In this document: piece after piece, positions 46,120 through 55,780 of the stretch
How the letters are laid out: every line of letters starts with the position of its first letter
Numbering within the stretch: the first letter of the stretch is position 1
NCBI RefSeq assembly: GCF_001180265.1
Contig: NZ_CVSW01000063.1
Span: forward strand, 26,123 to 90,122
Direction of reading: 5' to 3'
Length of the DNA: 64,000 nt
From: Prochlorococcus marinus
GTDB taxonomy: Bacteria; Cyanobacteriota; Cyanobacteriia; PCC-6307; Cyanobiaceae
The notes under the pieces: generated by a model
What the model was told of the DNA's origin: nothing
What the model saw: only the letters and a program-made list of their open reading frames with translations
The model's database searches: none
Made by a program: the position numbers and the translations under genes

Positions 46120-46968
46120 GTGCGAAGTTTTGTAAAAATCATCACTCAAAAATTATTAAAATTAGATTTATTATTTCTATATAACATTCAAAGATTTAAT
46201 AGATTCCTTGATTATTCTGATTATATTCAGAAATCAGATGAGATAGATATAGAGGAGGCTTTAAAACTTACTGTCCCTGTAGGCTGTTCAAAACCACTTA
46301 TAAGAGTAGGGGGCTATGGTGATGGTGCTTATTTATTGCCAGATGATCTTGATGGAATTGAAGCATGTTTTTCTCCTGGGACTTCAAATATAAAGACTTT
46401 TGAAGACGAACTTGCAAAATTATTTCATATTAAATCTTTCATGACAGATGGATCTGTTAAATTTGCATCATTAGAGCTTATTGAAGGATACCAATTTTTT
46501 CAGGAAAAATGGCTTAATGAATTTAATGATAAAAATTCTATGACATTATCCTCATGGATTAAAAATAGTCACTTTGAACATTCAAAGAATTTAATCTTGC
46601 AAATGGATATAGAGGGAGCGGAATATAATTCCTTAATACAAACCTCAGAAACTTGTTTAAAAAAATTTAGAATTATAGTTATTGAATTTCATAACTTAGA
46701 TAATTTAATAAATCAGAGATTTCTTAATCAGAGATTTGTTCCTGTTATGAAAAGAATTCTCCAAAATTTTGATTGCGTCCATGCTCACCCAAATAATTCA
46801 AGTCCATTACAGCAGATCTATAAATTTAAAGTGCCCAAGACATTAGAACTAACTTTTTATAGAAAAGATTGCAATAAAGGGAAAAAGAAAAAAATTATTC
46901 CTCATGAAAAAGATATTCAAAATGATCCTAATAAAGAACAAATAGTTTTAGGATATCCTTGGGTTTAA
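46120..46968 (+). CDS. FkbM-like methyltransferase, divergent
   Basis: 282 aa, GTG start with AGGAG 15 bases upstream. A Rossmann-type region is centred on LIRVGGYGDGAYLLPDDLDGIEACFSPGTSN, and NLILQMDIEGAEYNSL is the DxEGxE motif of FkbM-type O-methyltransferases; IIVIEFHNL follows as in the family. It might methylate a sugar hydroxyl of the surface glycan. It is followed after six bases by another FkbM gene. Confidence 0.78.
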   Translation: MRSFVKIITQKLLKLDLLFLYNIQRFNRFLDYSDYIQKSDEIDIEEALKLTVPVGCSKPLIRVGGYGDGAYLLPDDLDGIEACFSPGTSNIKTFEDELAKLFHIKSFMTDGSVKFASLELIEGYQFFQEKWLNEFNDKNSMTLSSWIKNSHFEHSKNLILQMDIEGAEYNSLIQTSETCLKKFRIIVIEFHNLDNLINQRFLNQRFVPVMKRILQNFDCVHAHPNNSSPLQQIYKFKVPKTLELTFYRKDCNKGKKKKIIPHEKDIQNDPNKEQIVLGYPWV

Positions 46969-46974
46969 AAATTA

Positions 46975-47850
46975 ATGATAAAAAATTTAAAATCTTATTT
47001 TCAAAAATTCCCATTCATTGCTAAAAAATATAGATATTTAAGAGAATTTTTTGGATTAATTAGAAAAGAAAAATTATCAATCTATGGCTTTTTATGGAAA
47101 GGAAATAAATTAGTCTTAGATGGATCTTTTGAACCAAATGAGATAAAAATTGTATCTTTCTTCTTAAACCATGTTGAAACCGTATTAAATATTGGAGCTA
47201 ATCAGGGTTTTTATACCTGTATTTCTCTTTCCAAAAATAAAAAAGTTTTTGCTTTTGAACCTGACTCTTTAAATTTTAAATATTTAATTGAAAATATCAA
47301 AATAAATAATTGGTCTGAAAGTGTTGAAGCTTATCCCCTAGCAGTAAGTAATCATAATGGATTACAAAAATTATATGGAAATTCTACTGGAGCATCATTA
47401 ATTCCAGGTTGGGGAGGTACTAGCAAAAAATCATTTAAGTTAATTCCCACAATAAAACTTGATAATTTAATTCTTGATCATAAGAAAGACAAACCTCTTT
47501 TAATAATTGTAGATATAGAAGGAGCTGAAAAATTAATGTTAGAGGGCGCTAAAAAATTACTAAATATGGAGTTAAAACCAATTTGGCTTATTGAAATCTC
47601 TATTGATGAACATCAACCTTTAGGTACAAAGATTAATCCTGATTTAATTGAAACTTTTAAAGTTTTCTTTAGTAAAGGTTATAGATCTTTTACAGCAGAA
47701 AGAAATTTAACTGAGATTAAAATGGAAGAAATTCAAGAAATCTTTACTAATAAAGAGAATTCTCTATTATTTCATAATTTTGTATTCTTAGATAAATTTT
47801 ATTCAGAAGAGATTTTAAAAAACTTAAGAACTTATTTAGCCTTAAGCTAG
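46975..47850 (+). CDS. FkbM family methyltransferase
   Basis: 291 aa. VETVLNIGANQGFYTCISLS is motif I, VFAFEPDSLNFKYLIENIKIN the next strand and LLIIVDIEGAEKLMLEGA the FkbM DxEGxE motif. It uses SAM to methylate a hydroxyl, likely on a sugar. Paired with the preceding divergent FkbM gene at a six-base gap, so probably one transcript. Confidence 0.9.
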   Translation: MIKNLKSYFQKFPFIAKKYRYLREFFGLIRKEKLSIYGFLWKGNKLVLDGSFEPNEIKIVSFFLNHVETVLNIGANQGFYTCISLSKNKKVFAFEPDSLNFKYLIENIKINNWSESVEAYPLAVSNHNGLQKLYGNSTGASLIPGWGGTSKKSFKLIPTIKLDNLILDHKKDKPLLIIVDIEGAEKLMLEGAKKLLNMELKPIWLIEISIDEHQPLGTKINPDLIETFKVFFSKGYRSFTAERNLTEIKMEEIQEIFTNKENSLLFHNFVFLDKFYSEEILKNLRTYLALS

Positions 47851-48058
47851 AAAATTTTAATTTTTAAAAGAAAATAAAGAAATTGAGATTAATGAAATTT
47901 TATTTTTGTTTCAGAATTCAAATGACTTATTTTAAAAGTTAAACTTTTTTATAATTTTAAAAATGTTGAAGTTCTTACTTATTAGAAAATATCAATTGAC
48001 AATAATAAAGCTATTCTTCTAAGATAAATCGAATTAATTTTCGAAAAATTATAATTAA

Positions 48059-48799
48059 GTGATTTATTCTCAAAAAAATCAATTAAGCGAAATAAACGAT
48101 TCATTGTTTCCAAATGATAATTTGAAAAACTACAATACCTCCCAATATCCTTTCTCTAGAATACTGAAATCTATTTTTAATGTTAATAATCTTGATGATC
48201 TTCATAATGAAGTAAATTCTTTAAATGATTTCAATGCCGATCTAGGTAAAGATAGCGAAAGCCATTATCATAAAATTTTTTATAAAGAAATAAAAAAAAC
48301 TGATTCAGAACTAAGAAACGTATGGGAATTATTCTTAGAAAATGAAGTAATTAAACATTTTTCATGTGAAAATTCTATAGTGGTGCAAAAGTTGCCGAAT
48401 ATAAGAATTCATATTCCGAAGGGATTAGCAGTAAAAAGATGGCATTGTGACTCTGATCAAGACCATAAACACCCTTTAGGGGAAATAAATTCTGTAATAC
48501 CATTAACAAAGATGTTTGATACAAATAGTATTTGGAGGGAATCCTCTCCTGGAAAGGGAGATTTTAAACCATTTAATTTGAAAGTTGGTGAAATAATCTA
48601 TTGGAATGGAAACACTTGTATTCACGGAAATAAAACCAATTTGTCATCAAAAACTAGAATAAGCTTTGACTTCAGAGTATTTCCTCGTAATGAATATAAT
48701 AAATACATTGCTAATCCTGATAATATTCAAAACTCAACCGCAACCATGGGAACAAAGTTTATTGTTGGCGCATACTATAAGGAAATATTTAAAAAATGA
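48059..48799 (+). CDS. Putative Fe(II)/2-oxoglutarate-dependent oxygenase
   Basis: 246 aa, GTG start. The metal site is visible as H129-x-D131 in RWHCDSDQDHKHPL, the distal His189 in TCIHGNKTN and Arg200 in KTRISFDFRV for 2-oxoglutarate. The context and the GEIIYWNGN segment resemble oxygenases of sugar or aminoglycoside pathways (StrG-like by memory). Its stop overlaps the start of the short DegT-like gene by four bases, so the two are translated together and should act in one pathway. Confidence 0.75.
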   Translation: MIYSQKNQLSEINDSLFPNDNLKNYNTSQYPFSRILKSIFNVNNLDDLHNEVNSLNDFNADLGKDSESHYHKIFYKEIKKTDSELRNVWELFLENEVIKHFSCENSIVVQKLPNIRIHIPKGLAVKRWHCDSDQDHKHPLGEINSVIPLTKMFDTNSIWRESSPGKGDFKPFNLKVGEIIYWNGNTCIHGNKTNLSSKTRISFDFRVFPRNEYNKYIANPDNIQNSTATMGTKFIVGAYYKEIFKK

Positions 48800-49464
48800 G
48801 TATTTATGATTTAAATAATGCAATCAAGTCTTTAAAAAGGGATGGATATGAAGTTAATGACCCTTGGGACATAGTTTCAGCTTTCGAATCTTTAATATCA
48901 AATTTTTGCGGTTCAAAATTTGCAGTTGCACTTGATTCATGTACTAATGCAATTTTCCTTTCTCTAAAATTCAAAAAGATATCGAATATCAACATCCAAA
49001 TACCATCTAAAACATACTTATCCATTCCACAAACTATATTATGGAGCGGTAATAAACCAATCTTCAAAGATTTTGATTGGAGGGGATTTTATCAATTAGG
49101 GGAAACTGGTATATTTGATTCTGCTGGGAGACTATCTAAAAATATGTACATAAAAGATTCATTTATGTGTTGTTCATTTCATATTAAAAAAAATATTCCA
49201 ATAGGAAAAGGTGGAATGATTTTAACCGATTCTAAGAAAGCCTATGATTGGTTATATAAGGCTGTTTATGAGGGAAGAGATAGAAGACAAAATCATGATA
49301 CGATTGAGGACTTAGATACATTAGGTTGGAATATGTATATGACACCAGAGCAAGCAGCTTATGGCATTGATTTGTTTTATGAATATAAAAAAAATAATAT
49401 CTTTAAAGACGTAGCTTCCTCCAGCAAATATAAAGATCTAAGCAAATTTAAAATATTTAAATAA
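48796..49464 (+). CDS. Short DegT/DnrJ/EryC1/StrS-like PLP protein
   Basis: 222 aa, against about 370-400 aa for the family. The core motifs remain: LDSCTNAIFLSLKF (phosphate-binding), TGIFDSAGRL (Asp to the pyridine nitrogen), CCSFHIKKNIPIGKGGMI with Lys132 at the Schiff-base position, and YMTPEQAAYGI. The small C-terminal domain of about 150 residues that shapes the substrate pocket is missing. The stop is followed closely by a convergent gene, with no sign of a continuing reading frame, so it looks like a compact natural form. Coupled to the upstream oxygenase. Activity is uncertain. Confidence 0.75.
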   Translation: MSIYDLNNAIKSLKRDGYEVNDPWDIVSAFESLISNFCGSKFAVALDSCTNAIFLSLKFKKISNINIQIPSKTYLSIPQTILWSGNKPIFKDFDWRGFYQLGETGIFDSAGRLSKNMYIKDSFMCCSFHIKKNIPIGKGGMILTDSKKAYDWLYKAVYEGRDRRQNHDTIEDLDTLGWNMYMTPEQAAYGIDLFYEYKKNNIFKDVASSSKYKDLSKFKIFK

Positions 49465-49469
49465 ATATT

Positions 49470-50513
49470 TCATCTAAATTTCCTTATTACTTTATTAATT
49501 ATGTTATTTGGATTAGAGAACTCTTCGTTCCCTTTGACTGAAAACCAATGCATCTTGTTCTTCAAGCCAAATTTTTCATCAATATAATTAATCATTTCTA
49601 GAAAATAAATATCATCAAAATAAAGATAATCTTTTGCAATTTGATAATTTTTTTTTATTGCTAGATCCATTGAATCATAAAGTCTATTTGGATCATCAGA
49701 TATTCTATTAAGATGTACTTTCAATTCAGCTAATGTACTAAATTTCAAAATACCCCGATCATCAAAAAACTTGCCTATAGAATCACATCCCCAATATATT
49801 GGTACTGTTCCTGATATAAAACAATCCATTATTTTTTCTGTAAAGTAATATGGATAATTTGAGTTTTCTACAACAATTGAAAACTTATAAGGATCAATCA
49901 TTTCGCCTTTTTCTGGAATTCTTATACCCTGTGGTCCTGAACCTAATTGATCGATTAATCTATTATTTATAATGTCATTATCATTTGCAATTTTATATCT
50001 TAATTTATGTCCAGGAGTTAACAATTTGTTTGAGAAATTAAAAGATATATCCTTAATCTTTTTTGATTTTTTTACACCATAATATTTTGGATTTGTGGTA
50101 ATGGTATCGGCTGCAATAAACCTTGTTTTGTTTTCGAAATTAATTAATATTTCTGCATCATGAGTAAGTATTAAATCAAAATGATCTTCTAAATCAAATA
50201 ATCTCTTGTAAACATCTGGCTTTACTCCCTTAGATTCTATTAAAAGTGCGACATTAAAATCAGATTTGTAATTTAGATATTGTTTATCAATAAATGCATC
50301 AAGAAAAATAGTTACCCCCTCCCAATTCTTTATAAAAGCTACTTCATTATGAAAACTATTTTGTCTGAAAAAAGTGGAGCCACTTGCGCAGGATGTTTCT
50401 AATAAATTCTTATAAGTTCCTCTAGATTGATGTTTAGAAATTGAATTGACTACAAGTTTCTTCTTTCTTAAATAGTCATATTTTTTATATAATAATGATA
50501 TCCTTTTATTCAT
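49470..50513 (-). CDS. GT10-like fucosyltransferase family protein
   Basis: 347 aa. The C-terminal donor-binding segment YKFSIVVENSNYPYYFTEKIMDCFISGTVPIYWG is the hallmark of alpha-1,3/4-fucosyltransferases (family 10). The N-terminal part is divergent. With gmd and fcl in the same island, GDP-fucose as donor is plausible. It converges with the DegT-like gene. Confidence 0.85.
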   Translation of the reverse strand: MNKRISLLYKKYDYLRKKKLVVNSISKHQSRGTYKNLLETSCASGSTFFRQNSFHNEVAFIKNWEGVTIFLDAFIDKQYLNYKSDFNVALLIESKGVKPDVYKRLFDLEDHFDLILTHDAEILINFENKTRFIAADTITTNPKYYGVKKSKKIKDISFNFSNKLLTPGHKLRYKIANDNDIINNRLIDQLGSGPQGIRIPEKGEMIDPYKFSIVVENSNYPYYFTEKIMDCFISGTVPIYWGCDSIGKFFDDRGILKFSTLAELKVHLNRISDDPNRLYDSMDLAIKKNYQIAKDYLYFDDIYFLEMINYIDEKFGLKNKMHWFSVKGNEEFSNPNNIINKVIRKFR

Positions 50514-50664
50514 AAATATTCAAAAATAATTTAATTAAATTCATTTTAAAACAATACATTTTATAACTTAATATAATAAATTTTATAGTCATTTATTTTT
50601 AAATTATTTTAATTTAAAATGTATATATTTATTATGTACTAATATAGATTAAATAAAAAAAATA

Positions 50665-51459
50665 ATGCTTTTATCAGAAACTACGCAAAAAAAAATTAAT
50701 TGTATTATCGAACAAAGAGAATTCAAAGAAGCTAAACCATACCCTCATATCATAATAGATAATTTTTTTGAAGAGAAATTTGCTGAAAAGCTTTCTAATT
50801 CATTCCCAGATTATGAATCCACTTTTCTTGACAATTACTCAAATGCAATTGAAGAAAAAAAATTAGTCAACCATTGGAATAAGTTCACCCCTCCATGTTA
50901 CAAAGCGCTACATTATCTTTGCTCTGAAAGTTTTGTAAAAAAAATAAATAAATTCATACCAGAATCAAAAAACTTAAGTGCTGATTATGGTCTTCATGGA
51001 GGTGGCATTCATATGCATAAAAAAGGGGGCAAATTAAATATACATCTTGATTACTCTATACATCCGAAATTAAATCTTCAGAGAAAGTTAAACATACTAA
51101 TTTATTTAACAAGAAATTGGCAAAAAAATTGGGGTGGTGAATTAGGTTTATATAATAATGAATCTTCAGAGAAGCCAGGAAATTTAATAAAAAAAATCAT
51201 TCCTTTATTTAATAGAGCAATTATTTTCGATGTTACTGCCAATTCTTGGCATGGTTTGCCATATGAAATAAACTGCCCAGAAGGAATAACGAGAAATTCA
51301 TTAGCAGTCTACTATTTACAAGAACTTGATTCAAAAGCCGACCCAAATAGATTTAAAGCAAGATTTTACGCTTCTCCTTGGCAAAAGAATGATAAGAAAA
51401 TAAAAGAACTAATAAATAAAAGATCAAATTTAAATACCTCAAGCGATGTTTATCAATAA
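50665..51459 (+). CDS. 2OG-Fe(II) oxygenase superfamily protein
   Basis: 264 aa. PYPHIIIDNFFEEKFAEKLSNSFP is the usual start of this prolyl-hydroxylase-like family; LNIHLDYSIHPKLNLQRKLNILIYL gives H-x-D and the core strand, GGELGLYN follows, and NSWHGLPYEINCPEGITRNSLAVYYL supplies the distal His and Arg. Members hydroxylate small molecules, peptides or glycans; here a sugar acceptor is possible. It precedes fcl by 63 bases on the same strand. Confidence 0.82.
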   Translation: MLLSETTQKKINCIIEQREFKEAKPYPHIIIDNFFEEKFAEKLSNSFPDYESTFLDNYSNAIEEKKLVNHWNKFTPPCYKALHYLCSESFVKKINKFIPESKNLSADYGLHGGGIHMHKKGGKLNIHLDYSIHPKLNLQRKLNILIYLTRNWQKNWGGELGLYNNESSEKPGNLIKKIIPLFNRAIIFDVTANSWHGLPYEINCPEGITRNSLAVYYLQELDSKADPNRFKARFYASPWQKNDKKIKELINKRSNLNTSSDVYQ

Positions 51460-51522
51460 TGATTGATGATATAATATTCCCAAAATATAATAAAAAAATA
51501 TTTAGTTTATATTAATATAATC

Positions 51523-52530
51523 TTGATGAAAAATATTAAGAAACTAATTTCTAAAGATGATCTTATTTTCATAGCAGGCCATAAAGGCATGGTGGGAAAA
51601 AGTATTTTTAAAGAATTAAAAAATAAAGGATATAAAAATCTTATTACAGTCTCAAAAAAAGATTTAGATTTAAGATCAAAATCTAAAGTTGCAGATTGGT
51701 TTAAAGAAAACAAGCCAAACGTTGTTGTCATTGCTGCGGCAAAAGTTGGAGGTATTGAGGCAAATAAAAATTACCCTACAGAGTTTTTATTAGATAATTT
51801 AATCATTCAAAATAATGTAATTGAATCTGCTTGGAGAAATAATACAAAAAGGCTTCTTTTTCTTGGAAGTAGTTGTATATATCCAAAGTTTGCTAAACAA
51901 CCAATTACGGAAGAAGAATTGCTAACAAGTTCATTAGAAAAAACAAATGAATCATATGCTATTGCAAAAATAGCTGGATTGCAATTATGCAAATCTCTTA
52001 GGTATCAATATGGATTTGACGCTATTAGTCTAATGCCCACAAACTTATACGGTCCAGGAGATAATTTCGATTTATCAAATGGGCATGTTCTTGCAGCTTT
52101 AATAAAGAAATTTTGTGATGCAAAATCTAAGTCTGATCTAGAAGTTAAATGTTGGGGATCTGGTAAACCATTTCGAGAATTTCTTCACGTAAATGATTTA
52201 GCTAAAGCCTGTATTTTTTGTCTAGAAAATTGGAATCCAAAAGATTCGCAATCTCCTAGAGATGAAAATAATAATCCTTTAACATTTTTAAATGTTGGGA
52301 CTGGTAAAGATATATCCATTAAAGAATTAGCAATTTTAATTGCAGAAATCACGGATTATAGTGGTGAAATAATTTGGGATAAAACAAAACCTGATGGAAC
52401 CCCAAAAAAACTTTTGGATATTAGTCGTATCAATAACTTGGGCTGGGAAGCAAAAATTTCACTTAGAGAAGGTTTAGAATCAACAATTGAGCATTACAAA
52501 AATTCAAAGCAGAACACTCATGCTTTTTAA
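51523..52530 (+). CDS. fcl: GDP-L-fucose synthase
   Basis: 335 aa short-chain dehydrogenase-type epimerase/reductase. FIAGHKGMVGKSI binds NADPH, LGSSCIYPKFAKQPITEEELL and YAIAKIAGLQLC (Tyr-x3-Lys) are diagnostic, as is PTNLYGPGDNFDL. It converts GDP-4-keto-6-deoxymannose (product of Gmd at 55781-56830) into GDP-L-fucose. The next gene overlaps its end by 11 bases. Confidence 0.95.
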   Translation: MMKNIKKLISKDDLIFIAGHKGMVGKSIFKELKNKGYKNLITVSKKDLDLRSKSKVADWFKENKPNVVVIAAAKVGGIEANKNYPTEFLLDNLIIQNNVIESAWRNNTKRLLFLGSSCIYPKFAKQPITEEELLTSSLEKTNESYAIAKIAGLQLCKSLRYQYGFDAISLMPTNLYGPGDNFDLSNGHVLAALIKKFCDAKSKSDLEVKCWGSGKPFREFLHVNDLAKACIFCLENWNPKDSQSPRDENNNPLTFLNVGTGKDISIKELAILIAEITDYSGEIIWDKTKPDGTPKKLLDISRINNLGWEAKISLREGLESTIEHYKNSKQNTHAF

Positions 52531-53287
52531 GAAACATAAACTATACCTTTCAGGAGGTATTGGGAATCAAATATTGCATCTTCTTATTCAGATTGATGAT
52601 GTAATAAAAAAAAAGATAGAACCCTCAGATCTGGAAATAATAATTTGCAAATATAAAAACTCTTTAAAAGAAAAGCAATATCATAATATTGAAGAAATCA
52701 AAGATTATTTAGTTTTCAATAGTAAAATAAAAATAACTTCTATATTTCCTAATAATCCACTTAAAAAAGTAAAGTTTAACCCTGATAATGCTACTAAAAT
52801 AGTAAAAAGTTTAACTAATGATTATAAAACCTACTTCAAAATTAACGAAAATAATTATAAAGGTATTACATTTAGAAAAAATATAATTTGGTTTAGAGGT
52901 TTAGAGAGGAAATTTAATATTAAAAAATTAGAAGAGAAAGTTTTAGAATTGTTTGATAATGATCAACTACTTAACAGTGCAGTTTTAACAAATGATAGAG
53001 AATTAATAAAAAGATCAGAATTATTTAGCAAAATATTAATAGGAGGTTTACCTTTGCATGATTTTAATATTTTGTTAAACGCCAAAACTATAGTTTCCCA
53101 ATTTTCAGGATTTAGTTTAGCACCATTCTTAATAAGTGAATTAGATCAAGAATTTATTCTTTTAGGAAAAAGCACACATTTAGAGAAAGAATTTCCCTTT
53201 TTAGAGGATGATATTCAATTTACTAAGATTATTTTTAAAGAGTTATGTAAAACAAACCTTAAGAAAAAATTTCAAATAATTGATTAA
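52520..53287 (+). CDS. GT11-like glycosyltransferase (putative alpha-1,2-fucosyltransferase)
   Basis: About 255 aa from ATG at 52520; an upstream TTG (52487) would lie inside fcl and is unlikely. KLYLSGGIGNQILHLLIQID matches the GGxGNQ motif at the N terminus of family 11 enzymes, and DFNILLNAKTIVSQFSGFSLAPFLI resembles their C-terminal motif. Sequence between is divergent, so the linkage is uncertain. Overlap with fcl indicates coupled translation, consistent with use of GDP-fucose. Confidence 0.68.
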   Translation: MLFKKHKLYLSGGIGNQILHLLIQIDDVIKKKIEPSDLEIIICKYKNSLKEKQYHNIEEIKDYLVFNSKIKITSIFPNNPLKKVKFNPDNATKIVKSLTNDYKTYFKINENNYKGITFRKNIIWFRGLERKFNIKKLEEKVLELFDNDQLLNSAVLTNDRELIKRSELFSKILIGGLPLHDFNILLNAKTIVSQFSGFSLAPFLISELDQEFILLGKSTHLEKEFPFLEDDIQFTKIIFKELCKTNLKKKFQIID

Positions 53288-54572
53288 TTTTACTAACAAA
53301 TTTGAAAATAATTTTTTGAATGATTAAAAAATTTTTATTTTGTTTTTCAATGTTGATGTACTTTTCTTTAAACAAAAATTTATTATATAAGCCATTTGTA
53401 AAATAAGGCTTAGTTTCTTCTTCCTCTAATTTATTAAAAATATCCAACCAAGTTTCATCTGAACTTTCTAGTTTTAGACTATTAAAATCAAGTGAATTAA
53501 TCAATTTTTTCTTGATTTCTAAATCAATATTATTAGTAGGATCATAAATAAAAACTTTAATTATTTTTCCAGAATATTTAAGATTTTTATATCTAAGAAA
53601 TTTAGAATAGTAAGAATTTCCAAAGCAAATTAAACATTTATCATTTAATATTGCCTCTAATCCTGTAGTTGAATTAATAGTTAAAACAAAATCTGCCCAT
53701 TTAAAATCTACTTTTAGACTAAAATTGCTAATTTGAATATTATTATTAAATAGGGAATTTAAAAATTTGTTTTTAAGGTTAAATTTTGGATGACTTCTGA
53801 TACGTAGATTTTTTTTAAAAAAGATTTCTTTGCTAAATCCTTTAGAAAGAAAAACTAAAAATTCTTTAATTCCAAAAAAAGGAGAAAAACATTTTATATT
53901 ACTATCAGAATCAACCTGTAAAGTTACTAATATATTTTTTTTGTATTTTTTATAATTGTTAAAACTTGAATACAAAATATCATCTAAATTTGAAAATATT
54001 AATTCATTATTTTCTTTTGCTATAGTTTTACTAACATTAGCAAATCCATTTACTCCTGATCTACTTATGAATATAGATTTAGGTAGAAGGCCATTTTCCC
54101 AAAAGTAAATTTTTTTTCCAAGAATATATGAACTTAAAGCGAGACTAAAAGAGTTAATTGAAATCCCATTCAAAATAAGAGTATCTGTAATATTTTTTTC
54201 TTTAAGAATTGAAACCCAAAATTTTCTCAAAATTGCAATTTGAGTATACGGATCACGATAATTTTTATCAAGTGGAAATGGTAAATTATTTTCTCTATAA
54301 GATGCAAAATTTATAACTTCTTTTAAAAGACCGTAATCGATATCTTTTGGAAAAATTTCGTCATATTCAATGGAAATAATATTAGTTAATTTTCCAATTA
54401 TTTCTTCCATTGAAAAAATTAAAAGACCTTTTTTTAAGTAAAAATTTTTAGTTTTGATATCTTTAGATACAAAAAATATTTTTTTATATTTATTAGATAA
54501 AGCACGATTTAATTTATAAATTTTTTCCTCTAATTTTATTGATGAATCAATCCAAATTAAAATATTACTCAT
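53259..54572 (-). CDS. Capsule-type glycosyltransferase, KpsC/KpsS-like
   Basis: 437 aa. KIYFWENGLLPKSIFISRSGVNGFANVS recalls the ENG-(L/Y)-x-P...GVNG motif, VTLQVDSDSNIKCFSPF recalls the LQ..SDSQI motif and LRIRSHPKF with VLTINSTTGLEAILNDKCLICFG recalls the C-terminal half of the capsule synthesis family. KpsC and KpsS build the poly-Kdo linker of group 2 capsules, so a beta-Kdo transferase role is plausible given kdsABCD in the island. The sequence is divergent and could use another donor. It converges with the GT11-like gene by a 29-base overlap. Confidence 0.72.
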   Translation of the reverse strand: MSNILIWIDSSIKLEEKIYKLNRALSNKYKKIFFVSKDIKTKNFYLKKGLLIFSMEEIIGKLTNIISIEYDEIFPKDIDYGLLKEVINFASYRENNLPFPLDKNYRDPYTQIAILRKFWVSILKEKNITDTLILNGISINSFSLALSSYILGKKIYFWENGLLPKSIFISRSGVNGFANVSKTIAKENNELIFSNLDDILYSSFNNYKKYKKNILVTLQVDSDSNIKCFSPFFGIKEFLVFLSKGFSKEIFFKKNLRIRSHPKFNLKNKFLNSLFNNNIQISNFSLKVDFKWADFVLTINSTTGLEAILNDKCLICFGNSYYSKFLRYKNLKYSGKIIKVFIYDPTNNIDLEIKKKLINSLDFNSLKLESSDETWLDIFNKLEEEETKPYFTNGLYNKFLFKEKYINIEKQNKNFLIIQKIIFKFVSKINQLFEIFS

Positions 54573-54583
54573 ATTGAATAAAG

Positions 54584-55675
54584 TTAAAAATTATTTAAAT
54601 TACGAATATTTCCGTGAATTGCAACTCTAAGGGATTTGTCCCTAATATTTGAGCCTTGAGCTCTTGAATGTAATCCTGAAACGTCTGCGACAACAAGAGT
54701 ATTTCTTTCAACATCATGGGGACTCATTTCTAGGTTTAATTTATCTAAGTCTTTTTTAGAGAATCGTAATGACCCTTCTAACTCACTTTTTAAGGAACTA
54801 ACATCATTATCTTTTATAGAGTTATCATGAGATTTTGAAAAATTTAAAGCATTAATTTTATTTGATTCTAATATCATTCTATCCAAAGACAGCAAGTGGG
54901 AAGATTTTGCATAATTAAAGGCGAGTAATTTATTAACCTTAAACGGGAAATACCAGAATTTCAAAGAAGGGAAAAATGTATCCATATGATAATCTTTTTG
55001 AATATCTTTTTCTTGTTGAATGATATTAATTTTTTGCCAAAAAGAACTTCTATTTATATTATTTTTATTAATTGAATAAGAGTTAGAATAGCCCAGTGGA
55101 TATATAAAATCTGATATTTTTTCTAGAAGTTTTGATGAATATTTTAATCTTCTAGGATAAAAATTAATTTTTGAAAATATCTTATTAGAGTGCATTATTG
55201 TTTTTGTATTGCCTTTATTTAGAGCAAATGGCTCCCTTTTGGATTCCTTCTCAATAAATGCAATATCTTTGCTATCAAGGAAATTAGGTATTAGGATTAT
55301 TCCATTTTTATTAATTTCTGAAATATATTTATTATCAAATTTTGACTGTCTTTTAAATAACTTTAATCTACTTAATACAGATCTTAAAATCCAAATATGC
55401 CTACTTTTAAGTTTGATATCAGAATAAATACCAGAATTAGCATGTTTATTAAGTATTTTTTCTAATGAATATTTTGCTTGAATTGGAATATCTTTGAATA
55501 CAATTTTTTCTAAATTCGAAAAAATCTTTTTATCAATTTGTTTATTATTAGATTGGCTATAGTCTTTTAATAGTTGAATAATAATATTAATTTCAGACTT
55601 ATCAAAGGATGAATTAATATTCAAAAATTCATAGAAATCATTTATTAAAGTATCTCTTGAATGAATTACTGACAT
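54584..55675 (-). CDS. Phytanoyl-dioxygenase-like protein
   Basis: 363 aa. A helical N-terminal domain (about residues 1-120) precedes a PhyH-like core: NGIILIPNFLDSKDIAFIEKES, YHMDTFFPSLKFWYF with H-x-D, and NTLVVADVSGLHSRAQG plus SLRVAIHGNIR with distal His and Arg. It is probably an Fe(II)/2OG oxygenase, substrate unknown. It has 11 bases to the capsule-type gene on the same strand, so the two are probably one unit. Confidence 0.75.
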   Translation of the reverse strand: MSVIHSRDTLINDFYEFLNINSSFDKSEINIIIQLLKDYSQSNNKQIDKKIFSNLEKIVFKDIPIQAKYSLEKILNKHANSGIYSDIKLKSRHIWILRSVLSRLKLFKRQSKFDNKYISEINKNGIILIPNFLDSKDIAFIEKESKREPFALNKGNTKTIMHSNKIFSKINFYPRRLKYSSKLLEKISDFIYPLGYSNSYSINKNNINRSSFWQKINIIQQEKDIQKDYHMDTFFPSLKFWYFPFKVNKLLAFNYAKSSHLLSLDRMILESNKINALNFSKSHDNSIKDNDVSSLKSELEGSLRFSKKDLDKLNLEMSPHDVERNTLVVADVSGLHSRAQGSNIRDKSLRVAIHGNIRNLNNF

Positions 55676-55780
55676 CTATTATTTATAGTCATATTTAATA
55701 AATCCCTTTAAATATATCATTTAATTAAATAATAAGAAAAAATAAAAAATCTATTTTATGCAAACTTCAAATGAGTTACT

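Noticed and set aside
48796..49464. Truncated pseudogene of a DegT aminotransferase
   Set aside because: Core motifs are intact, it is coupled to the upstream gene, and the missing domain is not found in another frame after the stop; a compact functional form is more likely, although not proven.
52487..52519. N-terminal extension of the GT11-like gene from a TTG inside fcl
   Set aside because: It would add residues with no family similarity and a deep overlap; the ATG at 52520 places the GGxGNQ motif near the N terminus as usual.
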